Both the position numbers and the translations under genes were made by a program. The notes beneath the pieces were generated by a model. That model had not been told where the DNA came from, searched no databases, and worked only from the letters and a program-made list of their open reading frames with translations. This document shows, piece after piece, positions 16,715 to 25,286 of a stretch of DNA of 35,681 nucleotides (position 1 is its first letter; every line of letters begins with the position of its first letter). The stretch is from an uncultured Oscillospiraceae bacterium (GTDB taxonomy: Bacteria; Bacillota; Clostridia; Oscillospirales; Oscillospiraceae), in assembly GCA_934636045.1 (NCBI GenBank), contig CAKTZP010000004.1:1-35681 (forward strand), read 5' to 3'.

Positions 16715-18460
16715 ATGAATAAGACAACCGTTAACGATCAACCGCCGCGCGACGGCTGGAGGGCGCTGCTCCGCACGATCGGGCGGCTGCGCCTGCCATG
16801 GCTGTGGATCGCTGTCGGCCTTGCGGCCAACCTGCTGCTCAACACGATGCTGCTCGAGCTGCCGAACCTGACGGCGGATCTGCTCGGCGGCAACCTTTCG
16901 GGTGCGGCAACAACGCGAGCGATTTTTTACTATGTCGAGGTCGGCCTGCTGTCCATCGGCGCCTTTGCCGCGCAGGCGCAGGCACAGGCCTACAGCGTAC
17001 GCAAGGCGCGCGGGTCGGTGTGGCGCCGGATGCTCGGCATGAAAATGGACTATTTTGACCGCCATGACCCCTCCGACCTTATGAGCGCTATTACAAGCGA
17101 CACGTCGGCTGCGGTCACGGACCTCGTCAATATCATTCTCTACCTCATTCCGGATATCTACTACGTCATCGCGGCGCTGCTGCGCATCAACCGCTATCAC
17201 TGGATCCTTGCGCTGTCGTGCTTTGCGCTGCTGCCGCTGAAATATCTCTATGCCCTCGTCATGGGCAAGAAGATGCAGGTGGCCAGCGCCCGCGTCTACG
17301 GCAGGATCGGCGTGCTGACAAGCTATCTTGCCGACCGGATCAGCCACCTGCCGCTCATCAAGACCTACACAAACGAAACGGCCGAGCGCAAAAACGGCGA
17401 AAAGGCTGCCGAGGGGCTTTACGGCGCGAACATGAAGCTTGTCAAGCTCGATAACGTCTCGACCGGCATCAGCGCGGTGATCGACATTCTGCAAAAGTTT
17501 GTGGTCATCGTCGTCGCAGTTATTTTGCTGCAGCGCAAGCAGATCGACATCGCCATGTGGCTGGCCTTCTTCCTGTTTGCGCAGAATCTCTTCCCGAATA
17601 TGGACGAGATCTTCAGCATGTGGATCAAGATCAAGGGAATGCACGGCGAATTCCACCGCATCATTGAGGTTATGAGCGGCGAGCCGGAGCAGACGGCGGG
17701 AGAGGCCTTCCCGGCGGAGGGCGATATCCGCTTCGAGAACGTCACGTTCACCTACCCCGACACGGACAGCCCCGCGATCGAAAACGCCAGCTTCACCGTG
17801 CCGCGCGGCTCGGCGCTGGCCATCGTCGGCCTGTGCGGCAGCGGTAAGACCACGACCGTGAGCCTGCTCGAGCGCTTCTACACGCCCGACGAGGGCCATG
17901 TCTACATCGGCGATACGGACATCGGCGCGCTCGCGCTGTCCGACTTCCGCCGCAGCCTTGCCTATGTGCAGCAGGGCGCGGACGTGTTCAGCGGCACGCT
18001 GCGCGAGGCGCTGACCTACGGCATTGCGCGCGAGGTCAGCGACGAGGAGATCTTCTCGGCCGCCGAAAAAACCGGCTTCAGCGAATATCTTGCCCTGTGC
18101 GGCAACGATCTTTCCACCGAGATCGCAGCCGGCGGGCAGTCCATGTCCGGCGGACAGGGGCAGCGGCTTGTGCTGACGCGCGAGGTGCTGCGCGGCGGCG
18201 ACATCATCCTTATGGACGAGCCGACCAGCGCGCTGGACGTCCGCATTTCCGCAAGGATTCAGGAAATGATCGACGAGCTGTTTGCCGGCAAGACGCGCAT
18301 CCTGATCACCCACGATCTGGACTACGCCCGCCGCTACGGCCGGATCATCGTCATGGAAAACGGCCGCATTGTCGGCGACGGAAGCCATGAAAGCCTGCTG
18401 CAAAGCTGCGATACCTACCGCAAAATGACCGAGCACGCGGGAGAGGAGGCTGCGGTATGA
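16715..18460 (+). CDS. ABC exporter half-transporter, first subunit
   Basis: A 581-residue type IV (exporter) ABC protein. The membrane domain (about 20-320) is fused to an ATPase domain: Walker A GLCGSGKT at 372-379, signature MSGGQ at 477-481, Walker B IILMDE at 497-502 and the H-loop in LITHD near 532. All residues for ATP hydrolysis are present. The signature is followed by GQR. The stop overlaps the next gene's start (ATGA), so the two half-transporters probably assemble as a heterodimer. Substrate unknown; downstream coupling to a peptidase would allow a peptide. Confidence 0.92.
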   Translation: MNKTTVNDQPPRDGWRALLRTIGRLRLPWLWIAVGLAANLLLNTMLLELPNLTADLLGGNLSGAATTRAIFYYVEVGLLSIGAFAAQAQAQAYSVRKARGSVWRRMLGMKMDYFDRHDPSDLMSAITSDTSAAVTDLVNIILYLIPDIYYVIAALLRINRYHWILALSCFALLPLKYLYALVMGKKMQVASARVYGRIGVLTSYLADRISHLPLIKTYTNETAERKNGEKAAEGLYGANMKLVKLDNVSTGISAVIDILQKFVVIVVAVILLQRKQIDIAMWLAFFLFAQNLFPNMDEIFSMWIKIKGMHGEFHRIIEVMSGEPEQTAGEAFPAEGDIRFENVTFTYPDTDSPAIENASFTVPRGSALAIVGLCGSGKTTTVSLLERFYTPDEGHVYIGDTDIGALALSDFRRSLAYVQQGADVFSGTLREALTYGIAREVSDEEIFSAAEKTGFSEYLALCGNDLSTEIAAGGQSMSGGQGQRLVLTREVLRGGDIILMDEPTSALDVRISARIQEMIDELFAGKTRILITHDLDYARRYGRIIVMENGRIVGDGSHESLLQSCDTYRKMTEHAGEEAAV

Positions 18461-20157
18461 AAAAGCTCTCAAAATCCTTCAGCGCGCTGCGCGGGGTGAA
18501 GCTCCCGTGGCTTCTGATCGTGCTGAGCATCCTTTTCTCGGGCGCCATGATGAGCGCCGAGCTTCAGGCCGCAACGCTCACCGCCGGCATCATTGACGCG
18601 AGCCAAAACGCCATCGACTCCAAGCTGCTGGTGAATTTCATCGTCATGACGGCGCTTGCGGCGCTGTTCCGGATCTGTGAATACTACTTCACCCGCCGCA
18701 TGGAGGAGACCATCAGCCAGCGCGTCCGCTGCAAGCTCTGGAATAAGATTATGCAGCTTCCCACCAAATACTACGACGAGGACAACGGAAACGAGCTTGT
18801 CAGCCGCGTCACGACCGATGCGGCCGCGCCCGCGACCCTGTTTTCGATGGTCGTGTCCTTCACCGTGTGCATCTACACCGTCATCACGGGCTTTGTGCAG
18901 CTCTTTGACTACAACACGCTGCTTGCAACGTGGTCGCTGCTCATCATTCCCATCACCGGCGTTATCTGCCTGATCTACGCAAAGCTCACCTATAAGCTCG
19001 GCATTTACACCACCGTGACCATGGCCGGCAGCCTCGGCTACCTTGCCGAGCGCGTGCGCTCGTTCCGGCTCATCAAGAGCGCCGTGGCCGAAAAGCTCGA
19101 ATCGGAGAAGGGCAACCGCAGCTTCAAGCGCATGTATGTCGCCGATTACCTCAACTGGGTCATCGTCGCGGGCTACCAGCTTGCCGCGAGCCTGTTTTCC
19201 ATCCTGTTTATCGTCATCGTGTTCGTCATCGGCGGCCAGCTCATGAAAAAGGGCGAGGTCACCATCGGCGATCTGACGAGCTTTTACATGATCTGCGGCA
19301 TCGTCGGCATCCAGCTTATGCAGTTTTTCATGAACGTCGGCTCCGTATCCGGCACGTTCGGCACGATGCACAAGATCAACGAGGTCAGCAGCTGCGAGTC
19401 CGAGCCTTCGGGCGGCGCCGCCGTGCCCGCGCTTTGCTCGGATATCGTGTTCGACAACGTCAGCTTCGGCTATTTTGACGGCAAGGACGTGCTGCACGAC
19501 GTCTCCGTCACCATCCCCGCCGGTAAGGTCACCGCCATCGTCGGCGGCAACGGCGCGGGCAAGTCCACGATGTTCAAGCTCCTCACGCGCCTGTATGAGC
19601 CGAAATCGGGCGAGCTTCGCTTCGGCGGCGAGCGCGCCGCAGGCTTCGAGCTTTCAGCGTGGCGCGACCGCTTCGCCTATGTCTTCCAGCGCGACGGGCT
19701 CATCGGCGGCACGGTGCGCGAAAATCTCACCTACGGTCTCAAGCGCGAGGTGAGCGAGGACGAGCTGATCGCCGCCGCAAAAAGCGCCAACTGCTACGAC
19801 TGCGTCATGGAGAAGCCCATGGGCTTTGAGGAGGACGTCGGGCTGGGCGGCGCGAACTTCTCCGGCGGTCAGGGGCAATGCATCTGCATCGCGCGCGCCA
19901 TGCTGCGCAACGCCGACTATCTGCTGCTTGACGAGGCAACGAGCAACCTCGACGTCACGAGCACCGCCCTCGTCTCCGAGGCGATGGATCGGCTCATGAA
20001 GGGCCGCACGACCGTCATGATCGCCCACAGCTACGAGGCCGCCAGACGCGCCGACTATGTCATCGTCATGCGCGACGGCACGGTCGAGGCCGCCGGCACA
20101 CCCGACGAGCTGCGCCGGAGCAACGAATACTACCGGCTTTTCGCCAAAACCATGTAA
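18457..20157 (+). CDS. ABC exporter half-transporter, second subunit
   Basis: A 566-residue exporter half-transporter: membrane domain about 15-300 and ATPase domain from about 325. Walker A is GGNGAGKST, the signature is FSGGQ, Walker B is YLLLDEATSNLD and the H-loop is MIAHS. The catalytic glutamate and the switch histidine are both present. Several heterodimeric exporters have one degenerate site; here neither Walker motif looks degenerate, and the signature motifs differ only at their first residues. Translationally coupled to the first subunit and followed after 20 bases by the M16C peptidase. Confidence 0.92.
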   Translation: MKKLSKSFSALRGVKLPWLLIVLSILFSGAMMSAELQAATLTAGIIDASQNAIDSKLLVNFIVMTALAALFRICEYYFTRRMEETISQRVRCKLWNKIMQLPTKYYDEDNGNELVSRVTTDAAAPATLFSMVVSFTVCIYTVITGFVQLFDYNTLLATWSLLIIPITGVICLIYAKLTYKLGIYTTVTMAGSLGYLAERVRSFRLIKSAVAEKLESEKGNRSFKRMYVADYLNWVIVAGYQLAASLFSILFIVIVFVIGGQLMKKGEVTIGDLTSFYMICGIVGIQLMQFFMNVGSVSGTFGTMHKINEVSSCESEPSGGAAVPALCSDIVFDNVSFGYFDGKDVLHDVSVTIPAGKVTAIVGGNGAGKSTMFKLLTRLYEPKSGELRFGGERAAGFELSAWRDRFAYVFQRDGLIGGTVRENLTYGLKREVSEDELIAAAKSANCYDCVMEKPMGFEEDVGLGGANFSGGQGQCICIARAMLRNADYLLLDEATSNLDVTSTALVSEAMDRLMKGRTTVMIAHSYEAARRADYVIVMRDGTVEAAGTPDELRRSNEYYRLFAKTM

Positions 20158-20177
20158 TATCGATCTGAGGTGAAAGA

Positions 20178-23075
20178 ATGCAGGAATTACTGACAAGACT
20201 TGCCGAAACGGAGCGCGGCGGCCTCTGCGCCGGCTTCCGTCTGATGAAAAAGGAGCACGTCGCCTCTGTCTCTGCAGAGCTGTACACCCTGCGCCATGAA
20301 AAAACCGGCGCGGAGCTTCTGTATATGGATCGCGCGGACGAGAACAAGACCTTTTCCGTCTGCTTCAAGACCCTGCCCGAGGACGACACCGGCGTGTTCC
20401 ACATTCTCGAGCACAGCGTCCTCAACGGCTCGGAGCGCTTCCCCGTGAAGGAGCCGTTCGTCTCCCTGCTGCAAGGCTCCATGCAGACCTTCCTCAACGC
20501 CATGACCTTCAGCGACAAGACGCTCTACCCCGTGTGCAGCCGCAGCGAGCAGGATCTGTTCAATCTCATGTCCGTGTATCTCGACGCGGTGTTCCGCCCG
20601 CTGATCTACACGACGCCCGAGATTTTCATGCAGGAGGGCTGGCACTACGCATTTGATCCCGAAAGCGGCGCGCCGTATTACAACGGCGTCGTCTTCAGCG
20701 AGATGAAGGGCGCGTTTTCCGACGTTGACCGGCTCATCGGCGCGGAGCTCAACCGCCTGCTCTACCCGGACAACAGCTACGGCCACGTCAGCGGCGGCGA
20801 TCCGGCGCACATCCCCGAGTTGACTTATGCGCAATTCGTCGCCGCGCACAAGCGCTTTTACCACCCCTCCAACGCAAAATTCTTCCTGGACGGCCACATG
20901 GACATCGACACGGTGCTGGCATACATCGACACCGAGTATCTCTCGAAATTTGAGTACCGCGCGCCGGACTTCGATTTTATTCCGCAGACGCCCAAGGCGG
21001 CGGAGAAAACCGTCTGCTATGCCGCACAGGAGGGCGAGCCGGCGCTGGCACACATGGCGCTTGCAAAGCTTCTCTGCGAGCACGGCGATGCGCAGACGCT
21101 CTGCGCGGCGGAAATTCTGGCGGACTATCTCACCGGCTCCAATGAGGCGCCGCTCAAGCGCGCGTTTTTGGAGCGCGGGCTGGCGCAGGATGTCACGCTG
21201 GACGTGACCGACGGCGTCTACCAGCCGAACATCGCCCTCATTGTCCGCAACGCCGATCCGCAGCAGCTCTCCGCGATCCGCGCCTTTGTGCCCGAGGCCG
21301 TGCAGGCACTCGTGCAGGCCGGCCTTGACCGGCAGGCCCTGTCGGCTTCTCTGGAGCGGCTTGCCTTCCGGAACCGTGAAATCACCGAGCCGTACGGCCT
21401 GACGCTTTCCGTAAAGGCGCTGGACGGCTGGCTCTACGGCGACGACCCGCTGACGTACATCGACACTGCCGCGACCTTCGCCTCCCTGCGCGAAAAGCTG
21501 AACGGCGACTATTTCCCGCGCCTGCTGCTTGCGCTGCTGGGCGACGCGCAGGACAAGTGCTGCCTTTATGTCCTTCCCTCCGCAGCCAAGGGCGAGGAGG
21601 ACGAGCGGCGTGAGGCCGAGCGCCTGCACGCCGCGGTTGCCTCCTGGAGCGCCGAAAAGCGCGCCGAGGTCGAGGCCGCGTTTGAAAAAATGCAGCGCTG
21701 GCAGCAAGCTGCCGACACTGCCGAGGCGCTGGCCACGCTGCCGCACCTGCGGCTGGAGGATATCCCCCTCGAGGTCGCGCCGACCGAGACGGCGCTTACC
21801 AAGTGCGGCGGCACGGACGTCCTGCAGGTCGTCTCCAAAACCAACGGCATCGTGTATTTGAACCTGTATTTTGACGTTTCCGACTTCACGGCCGAGGAGC
21901 TGCGGATGCTGACGGTGCTCGCGAGCTGCTTCGGTGAGCTGAGCACAGAAGGCTGCCCCGCCGCGCAGCTTCAGACCCGGGTGAAGGCCGCAATGGGCGC
22001 GCTTTCCGCCCGCGTCGAGGTCTGCTCCGAGCGCGGCAAACTGGACGACTGCCGTCCGCAGCTTTTGGTCAGCGCAAGCATGCTGGAGGAAAACGCTCCC
22101 GCCGCGATCGCTCTTTTGCGGGAGCTTCTGCTCGGCGGCCGCTATGACGAAACCGGCCGCATCTATGAGATCGTCCAGCAAAGCGACTACTTTATGAAGC
22201 AGTCGCTCATCTCCGCCGGACATATGTACGCGCTGAGCAAGGCGCTTTCCGCCTTCTCCGCCGAGGGCGCGATGCGCGAGACGCTCACCGGCGAGAGCGC
22301 CGTCCGCTGGCTTTCCGCATTTGCCGCGGACTTTGAGCGCCGCGCGACAGAGCATGCAGAAGCACTTACCGCTCTCGCCGCAAGAGCCTTCGCAAAGAAC
22401 CGCCTCTTCGTGGGATACAGCGGAAGCCTTGCGCCGTCGCTGCTCTCCGAGCTGATCGACGCGCTCCCGGAGGCGGAGCTCGGCGCGCCCGCTGCGTATC
22501 CGCGCTACGATACCGCGCCCTGCGGCGTGGACATTCTCTCCGACGTGAGCTACTGCGCCATGGGGCATAACCTCTACGCTCTTGGCGGCGAATTCACCGG
22601 CGCGTGGCCGGTGCTGGCCTCCCTTGTCAGCTACGGCTACCTTTGGGGCGCAGTACGCGTGCAGGGCGGCGCCTACGGCACGGGCATGGGCGTGCGGGCG
22701 ACCGGCGATATCTTCTGCTACTCCTACCGCGACCCGAATCCCGAGGCAACCGCAAACGCCTTTGGCGGCATCGCCGCTTTCCTGGATTCCTTTTGTGCGC
22801 AGGAGCTGCCTCTGGACGACCTGATCATCGGCACCGTGAACACCACCGAGCCGCTTCTGGATCCGGCCGGCGTCTGCACGCTGGAATGCCACAAATTCCT
22901 CAACCGCGCCAAGCCGGACTCCGTCGCCAAGCTGCGCCGCGAGATCCTGTCCACGAGCCGCGACGATCTGTGCAAAATGCGTGAGATACTCCAGCGTTAT
23001 GCCGGCAGCGCAAAGCTCTGCGCCGTCGGCAGCAAGGCCGCCGTCGCCTTTGTCGGCAGCCCCGCTGCCACCTGA
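20178..23075 (+). CDS. M16C insulinase-family metallopeptidase (PreP-like)
   Basis: A 965-residue presequence-protease-like M16C zinc peptidase, a clamshell enzyme that degrades unfolded peptides of a few dozen residues inside the cell. The inverted zinc motif HxxEH is H75-I-L-E78-H79, within FHILEHSVLNGS, and the third ligand is Glu175 in VVFSEMKGAF. The second, non-catalytic half with the conserved C-terminal domains fills residues 500-965, giving the usual family length. There is no signal peptide. It is 20 bases after the ABC exporter pair, with GAGGTGAAAG before the ATG, so the three genes form one operon. It may clear or process peptides linked to the exporter; that link is inference. 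Confidence 0.93.
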   Translation: MQELLTRLAETERGGLCAGFRLMKKEHVASVSAELYTLRHEKTGAELLYMDRADENKTFSVCFKTLPEDDTGVFHILEHSVLNGSERFPVKEPFVSLLQGSMQTFLNAMTFSDKTLYPVCSRSEQDLFNLMSVYLDAVFRPLIYTTPEIFMQEGWHYAFDPESGAPYYNGVVFSEMKGAFSDVDRLIGAELNRLLYPDNSYGHVSGGDPAHIPELTYAQFVAAHKRFYHPSNAKFFLDGHMDIDTVLAYIDTEYLSKFEYRAPDFDFIPQTPKAAEKTVCYAAQEGEPALAHMALAKLLCEHGDAQTLCAAEILADYLTGSNEAPLKRAFLERGLAQDVTLDVTDGVYQPNIALIVRNADPQQLSAIRAFVPEAVQALVQAGLDRQALSASLERLAFRNREITEPYGLTLSVKALDGWLYGDDPLTYIDTAATFASLREKLNGDYFPRLLLALLGDAQDKCCLYVLPSAAKGEEDERREAERLHAAVASWSAEKRAEVEAAFEKMQRWQQAADTAEALATLPHLRLEDIPLEVAPTETALTKCGGTDVLQVVSKTNGIVYLNLYFDVSDFTAEELRMLTVLASCFGELSTEGCPAAQLQTRVKAAMGALSARVEVCSERGKLDDCRPQLLVSASMLEENAPAAIALLRELLLGGRYDETGRIYEIVQQSDYFMKQSLISAGHMYALSKALSAFSAEGAMRETLTGESAVRWLSAFAADFERRATEHAEALTALAARAFAKNRLFVGYSGSLAPSLLSELIDALPEAELGAPAAYPRYDTAPCGVDILSDVSYCAMGHNLYALGGEFTGAWPVLASLVSYGYLWGAVRVQGGAYGTGMGVRATGDIFCYSYRDPNPEATANAFGGIAAFLDSFCAQELPLDDLIIGTVNTTEPLLDPAGVCTLECHKFLNRAKPDSVAKLRREILSTSRDDLCKMREILQRYAGSAKLCAVGSKAAVAFVGSPAAT

Positions 23076-23076
23076 G

Positions 23077-23134
23077 CCGGAAAACCGAAGCATCCGGAAA
23101 ACCGAAGCATCCGGAAAACCGAAGCATCCGGAAA
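23077..23134 (+). repeat. 17-bp tandem repeat, three units
   Basis: CCGGAAAACCGAAGCAT occurs three times without a mismatch (23077-23093, 23094-23110, 23111-23127), plus a 7-base partial copy. It begins directly after the peptidase stop codon. No spacers and no cas genes, so it is not CRISPR. Confidence 0.95.
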
Positions 23135-23144
23135 TACAAGCTGC

Positions 23145-23259
23145 GCCTGCACAAGCAGGTGCAGGCTCGCCAGCGTGTCAAAAAGCCCTCCCTTATGTCA
23201 TTCCGAATCGGACTTCTTTGATCGTCAGAAATGCCGCCCGAAAAGGGCGGCATTTCTGA
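23145..23259. repeat. Hairpin-bracketed intergenic element 2 (minimal)
   Basis: The shortest member of the family. Left hairpin 23145-23166 (8-bp stem GCCTGCAC/GTGCAGGC), then CAGCGTGTCAAAAAGCCCT (23171-23189) and TGTCATTCCGA (23197-23207). Read from the other end, the right hairpin 23225-23259 (15-bp perfect stem, loop GAAAA) is followed by ATCAAAGAAGTCCGATTCGG, a diverged version of the arm. The two half-elements meet with almost no internal sequence. Confidence 0.65.
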
Positions 23260-23344
23260 TAAACCCGATAAAGCCGCACGAGAGCGGTGCGAGAAACGCT
23301 CTAGGCCAATAGCCGTGGCAGCGCCAAGCTGCACAGACACAATA

Positions 23345-23377
23345 GAAAAACGCCGGATTTCCTATCGAAATCCGGCG
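23345..23377 (-). terminator. Terminator of the initiator tRNA gene
   Basis: A perfect 10-bp stem CGCCGGATTT/AAATCCGGCG with a 7-base loop, followed on the minus strand by TTTTTC, seven bases past the tRNA 3' end. Confidence 0.92.
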
Positions 23378-23383
23378 AAATTA

Positions 23384-23459
<76 letters not shown>

Positions 23460-23522
23460 ATATGCTCTGCGTTCGGACGGCAGCGCGGCGCGATGGCGGC
23501 GCACTTTCCTAAGCGCTTATAT

Positions 23523-23551
23523 AGAATAGCACAATATGCCGGGATTGTCAA
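23523..23551 (-). promoter_or_regulatory. Sigma-A promoter of the initiator tRNA gene
   Basis: Minus strand -35 TTGACA (23546-23551) and -10 TATTCT (23523-23528), with a 17-bp spacer, an almost consensus promoter as expected for a stable RNA gene. The region from here to 23855 contains no supported gene. Confidence 0.85.
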
Positions 23552-23855
23552 GAAAAAAGTTTCGACAATTTGCGATTTCTTCTGCGACGTCGATTGCTGG
23601 ACGTCGTTTGACGGAAAAGGATCCGCCTTCGGTACGGCCTGCGGCTGGCGGGGGTCGGCGCCGAAGTGCGGCGGCAAGGAGTGTCAGAGAGCATCGGCGA
23701 GGAGACTGCGATGGAAATATTTGCTGCGGTATGCTATACTGAAAGCAGAAATGAGTATGGCGGCGCAGCGACCGTCCCGTCTGCCGCGAAGGTGCGGCAC
23801 AGAGGCTCCGCGGAGAACGGGGTCGGCGAGGCAGCGCGGAACAATTTCCGGTTTT

Positions 23856-23881
23856 TGTAACGAAATCCTGATTTCTCCGTC
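23856..23881 (+). promoter_or_regulatory. Putative ECF-sigma autoregulated promoter
   Basis: TGTAAC (23856-23861), 16 bp, then CGTC (23878-23881). This matches the TGTAAC-N16-CGWC pattern described for Bacillus SigX-type ECF sigma factors. It lies 27 bases before the start codon of the sigma gene. Confidence 0.6.
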
Positions 23882-23908
23882 TAACTGATGAAGCCAAGGA
23901 GGGTGGTG

Positions 23909-24400
23909 ATGCGCGTGGACTACGAAAAGCTCTACAAATCCTACTATATGCAGGTGTACTCGTTTGCAGTCTCTCTTTCCAGAAACTGCGAGCTTGCGGA
24001 GGAAATTACACAAAACACTTTTTACAGGGCAATTTCTACGGCGGCGCAGGTCAAGAACAAGGCGAACGAATTGACTTGGCTCTGCGCCATTGCAAAAAAT
24101 CTTTATCATGACGAAATGAGAAGCCGGCAGCGCATGGCGAGCCTGTGCGAGCCTGATGCCTTGCCGTCGGACGCAAGCGTCGAGCATGCGGCGGCGGTTT
24201 CTGACGCGGCATTTCGCATTCATCTCGTCCTCCACCGGCTGGAGGAGCCGTACAAGGAGGTTTTTCAGCTTCGCGTTTTCGGCGAGCTTCCCTTTGCGCA
24301 GATCGCCGCAATTTTCGGAAAGACCGAATCGTGGGCGCGAGTCACATATCATCGCGCAAAGTTAAAAATTCAGGAAAGGATGGAGAAAAATGATGCATAA
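23909..24400 (+). CDS. ECF-type RNA polymerase sigma factor
   Basis: A 163-residue extracytoplasmic-function sigma factor. Region 2 (about 5-70) includes YKSYYMQVYSFAVSLSRN and EEITQNTFYRAI, the promoter -10 recognition region. Region 4 (about 105-155) includes LEEPYKEVFQLRVFGELPF and FGKTESWARVTYHRAK, the helix-turn-helix for the -35 element. The ATG at 23909 is chosen over one at 23888 because AAGGAGGG precedes it and the earlier ATG coincides with the predicted transcription start. Its stop overlaps the anti-sigma gene. The SigX-like promoter in front suggests positive autoregulation. Confidence 0.92.
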   Translation: MRVDYEKLYKSYYMQVYSFAVSLSRNCELAEEITQNTFYRAISTAAQVKNKANELTWLCAIAKNLYHDEMRSRQRMASLCEPDALPSDASVEHAAAVSDAAFRIHLVLHRLEEPYKEVFQLRVFGELPFAQIAAIFGKTESWARVTYHRAKLKIQERMEKNDA

Positions 24401-25103
24401 GCAATGCGATATTGTTCGCGATATCCTCCCATTGTACGTTGATGGGGCTTGCAGTGAGGCAAGCGCAGAGCTAGTAAGGGAGCACCTGAATGCCTGCCCG
24501 GACTGCAAAGTAATTTATCAGAAGCTGCTTTCCCGCACGAACGAGGAGCTGCTTCAGGCGGAAGGCGAGGGCGTGATTATGCGGCACGAGGCGAAGGAGA
24601 AGCGGAAGGGCAGAAAAAGCGTAACGATTGCTGTTTTGCTCTCCCTCCTGCTTTGCGCCGCCGCCATTTTTACGGTGCTGTGTCTGCTGCCGATCAACAT
24701 TCCGTTCGGCGAGACCAAGCTGCAGCTTGCCTTCGACGCGAGCGATGTTGAAAGCGTCGAAATGTACCACTATACCGGGACTCCTGCGCTGGCGGAGAAG
24801 AAAACGATAACAGACAGACAAGCCATTCAAGCGCTGTACGAAGCCCTCGACGGGCTAGCCCTCAAGCGGAAAAGCGTAACGGGAAGCACCGCCGAGGCCA
24901 AGGTCACGAGCTTCCGGTTTAAGCTGTCGGACGGCGCGGAATATGAGCTCGTCTACACCGAATACGGCGTAAAAAGAGGGATGCTGTCCACAGAGTCCGG
25001 CGCCTTTGAATTTTTTACGAGCGCGAACATCGGCTGGTACTGGACGCAGCTCGACCCTGCGGCGGAAGCGGTTCCCGCCGGGGCGGACGAGCTGCCGCGC
25101 TAA
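24390..25103 (+). CDS. Membrane anti-sigma factor with zinc-finger domain
   Basis: A 237-residue partner of the ECF sigma factor. An N-terminal zf-HC2 anti-sigma domain has C6 and the H-x3-C-x2-C motif (H32, C36, C39), a cytoplasmic clamp for the sigma factor. A charged linker (about 62-75) leads to one membrane span (about 76-100). The outer part, about 135 residues, has no family I recognise and probably senses the signal. The gene overlaps the sigma gene by 11 bases; an ATG three bases later would serve equally well as the start. Confidence 0.88.
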   Translation: MMHKQCDIVRDILPLYVDGACSEASAELVREHLNACPDCKVIYQKLLSRTNEELLQAEGEGVIMRHEAKEKRKGRKSVTIAVLLSLLLCAAAIFTVLCLLPINIPFGETKLQLAFDASDVESVEMYHYTGTPALAEKKTITDRQAIQALYEALDGLALKRKSVTGSTAEAKVTSFRFKLSDGAEYELVYTEYGVKRGMLSTESGAFEFFTSANIGWYWTQLDPAAEAVPAGADELPR

Positions 25104-25136
25104 GCCAAGCCCTTCGACGCGTGCAAAAAAAATTGC

Positions 25137-25165
25137 TTGACAAGTTGCCCGCTGGACAGTACAAT
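25137..25165 (+). promoter_or_regulatory. Sigma-A promoter of rny
   Basis: -35 TTGACA (25137-25142), 17-bp spacer, -10 TACAAT (25160-25165). The transcript would have a leader of about 115 bases; no riboswitch fold is recognised in it. Confidence 0.85.
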
Positions 25166-25286
25166 AAACGGTGGATTAGTATGGTCGTTGCTCACTAGGG
25201 GTGGTGCGCGACGGCGTTGCTTTATCTTTGCGGAGTTTTCCGCGTGAACCCATTACAATAGAATAGGAGGTGTATTCTAAGGTTTT

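Noticed and set aside
16697..18472. A 591-codon open frame antisense to the first ABC exporter gene
   Set aside because: No ribosome site or recognisable motifs; the sense strand holds all ABC motifs.
20187..23093. A 968-codon open frame antisense to the M16C peptidase
   Set aside because: Its translation is low-complexity and matches no family, while the opposite strand encodes a complete metallopeptidase; such frames are common opposite GC-rich genes.
23077..23134. Short repeats considered as a CRISPR array
   Set aside because: The 17-bp units abut with no spacers, and there are no cas genes in the window.
25166..25286. The 120-base rny leader considered as a riboswitch
   Set aside because: No family core or terminator/antiterminator pair could be recognised by eye.
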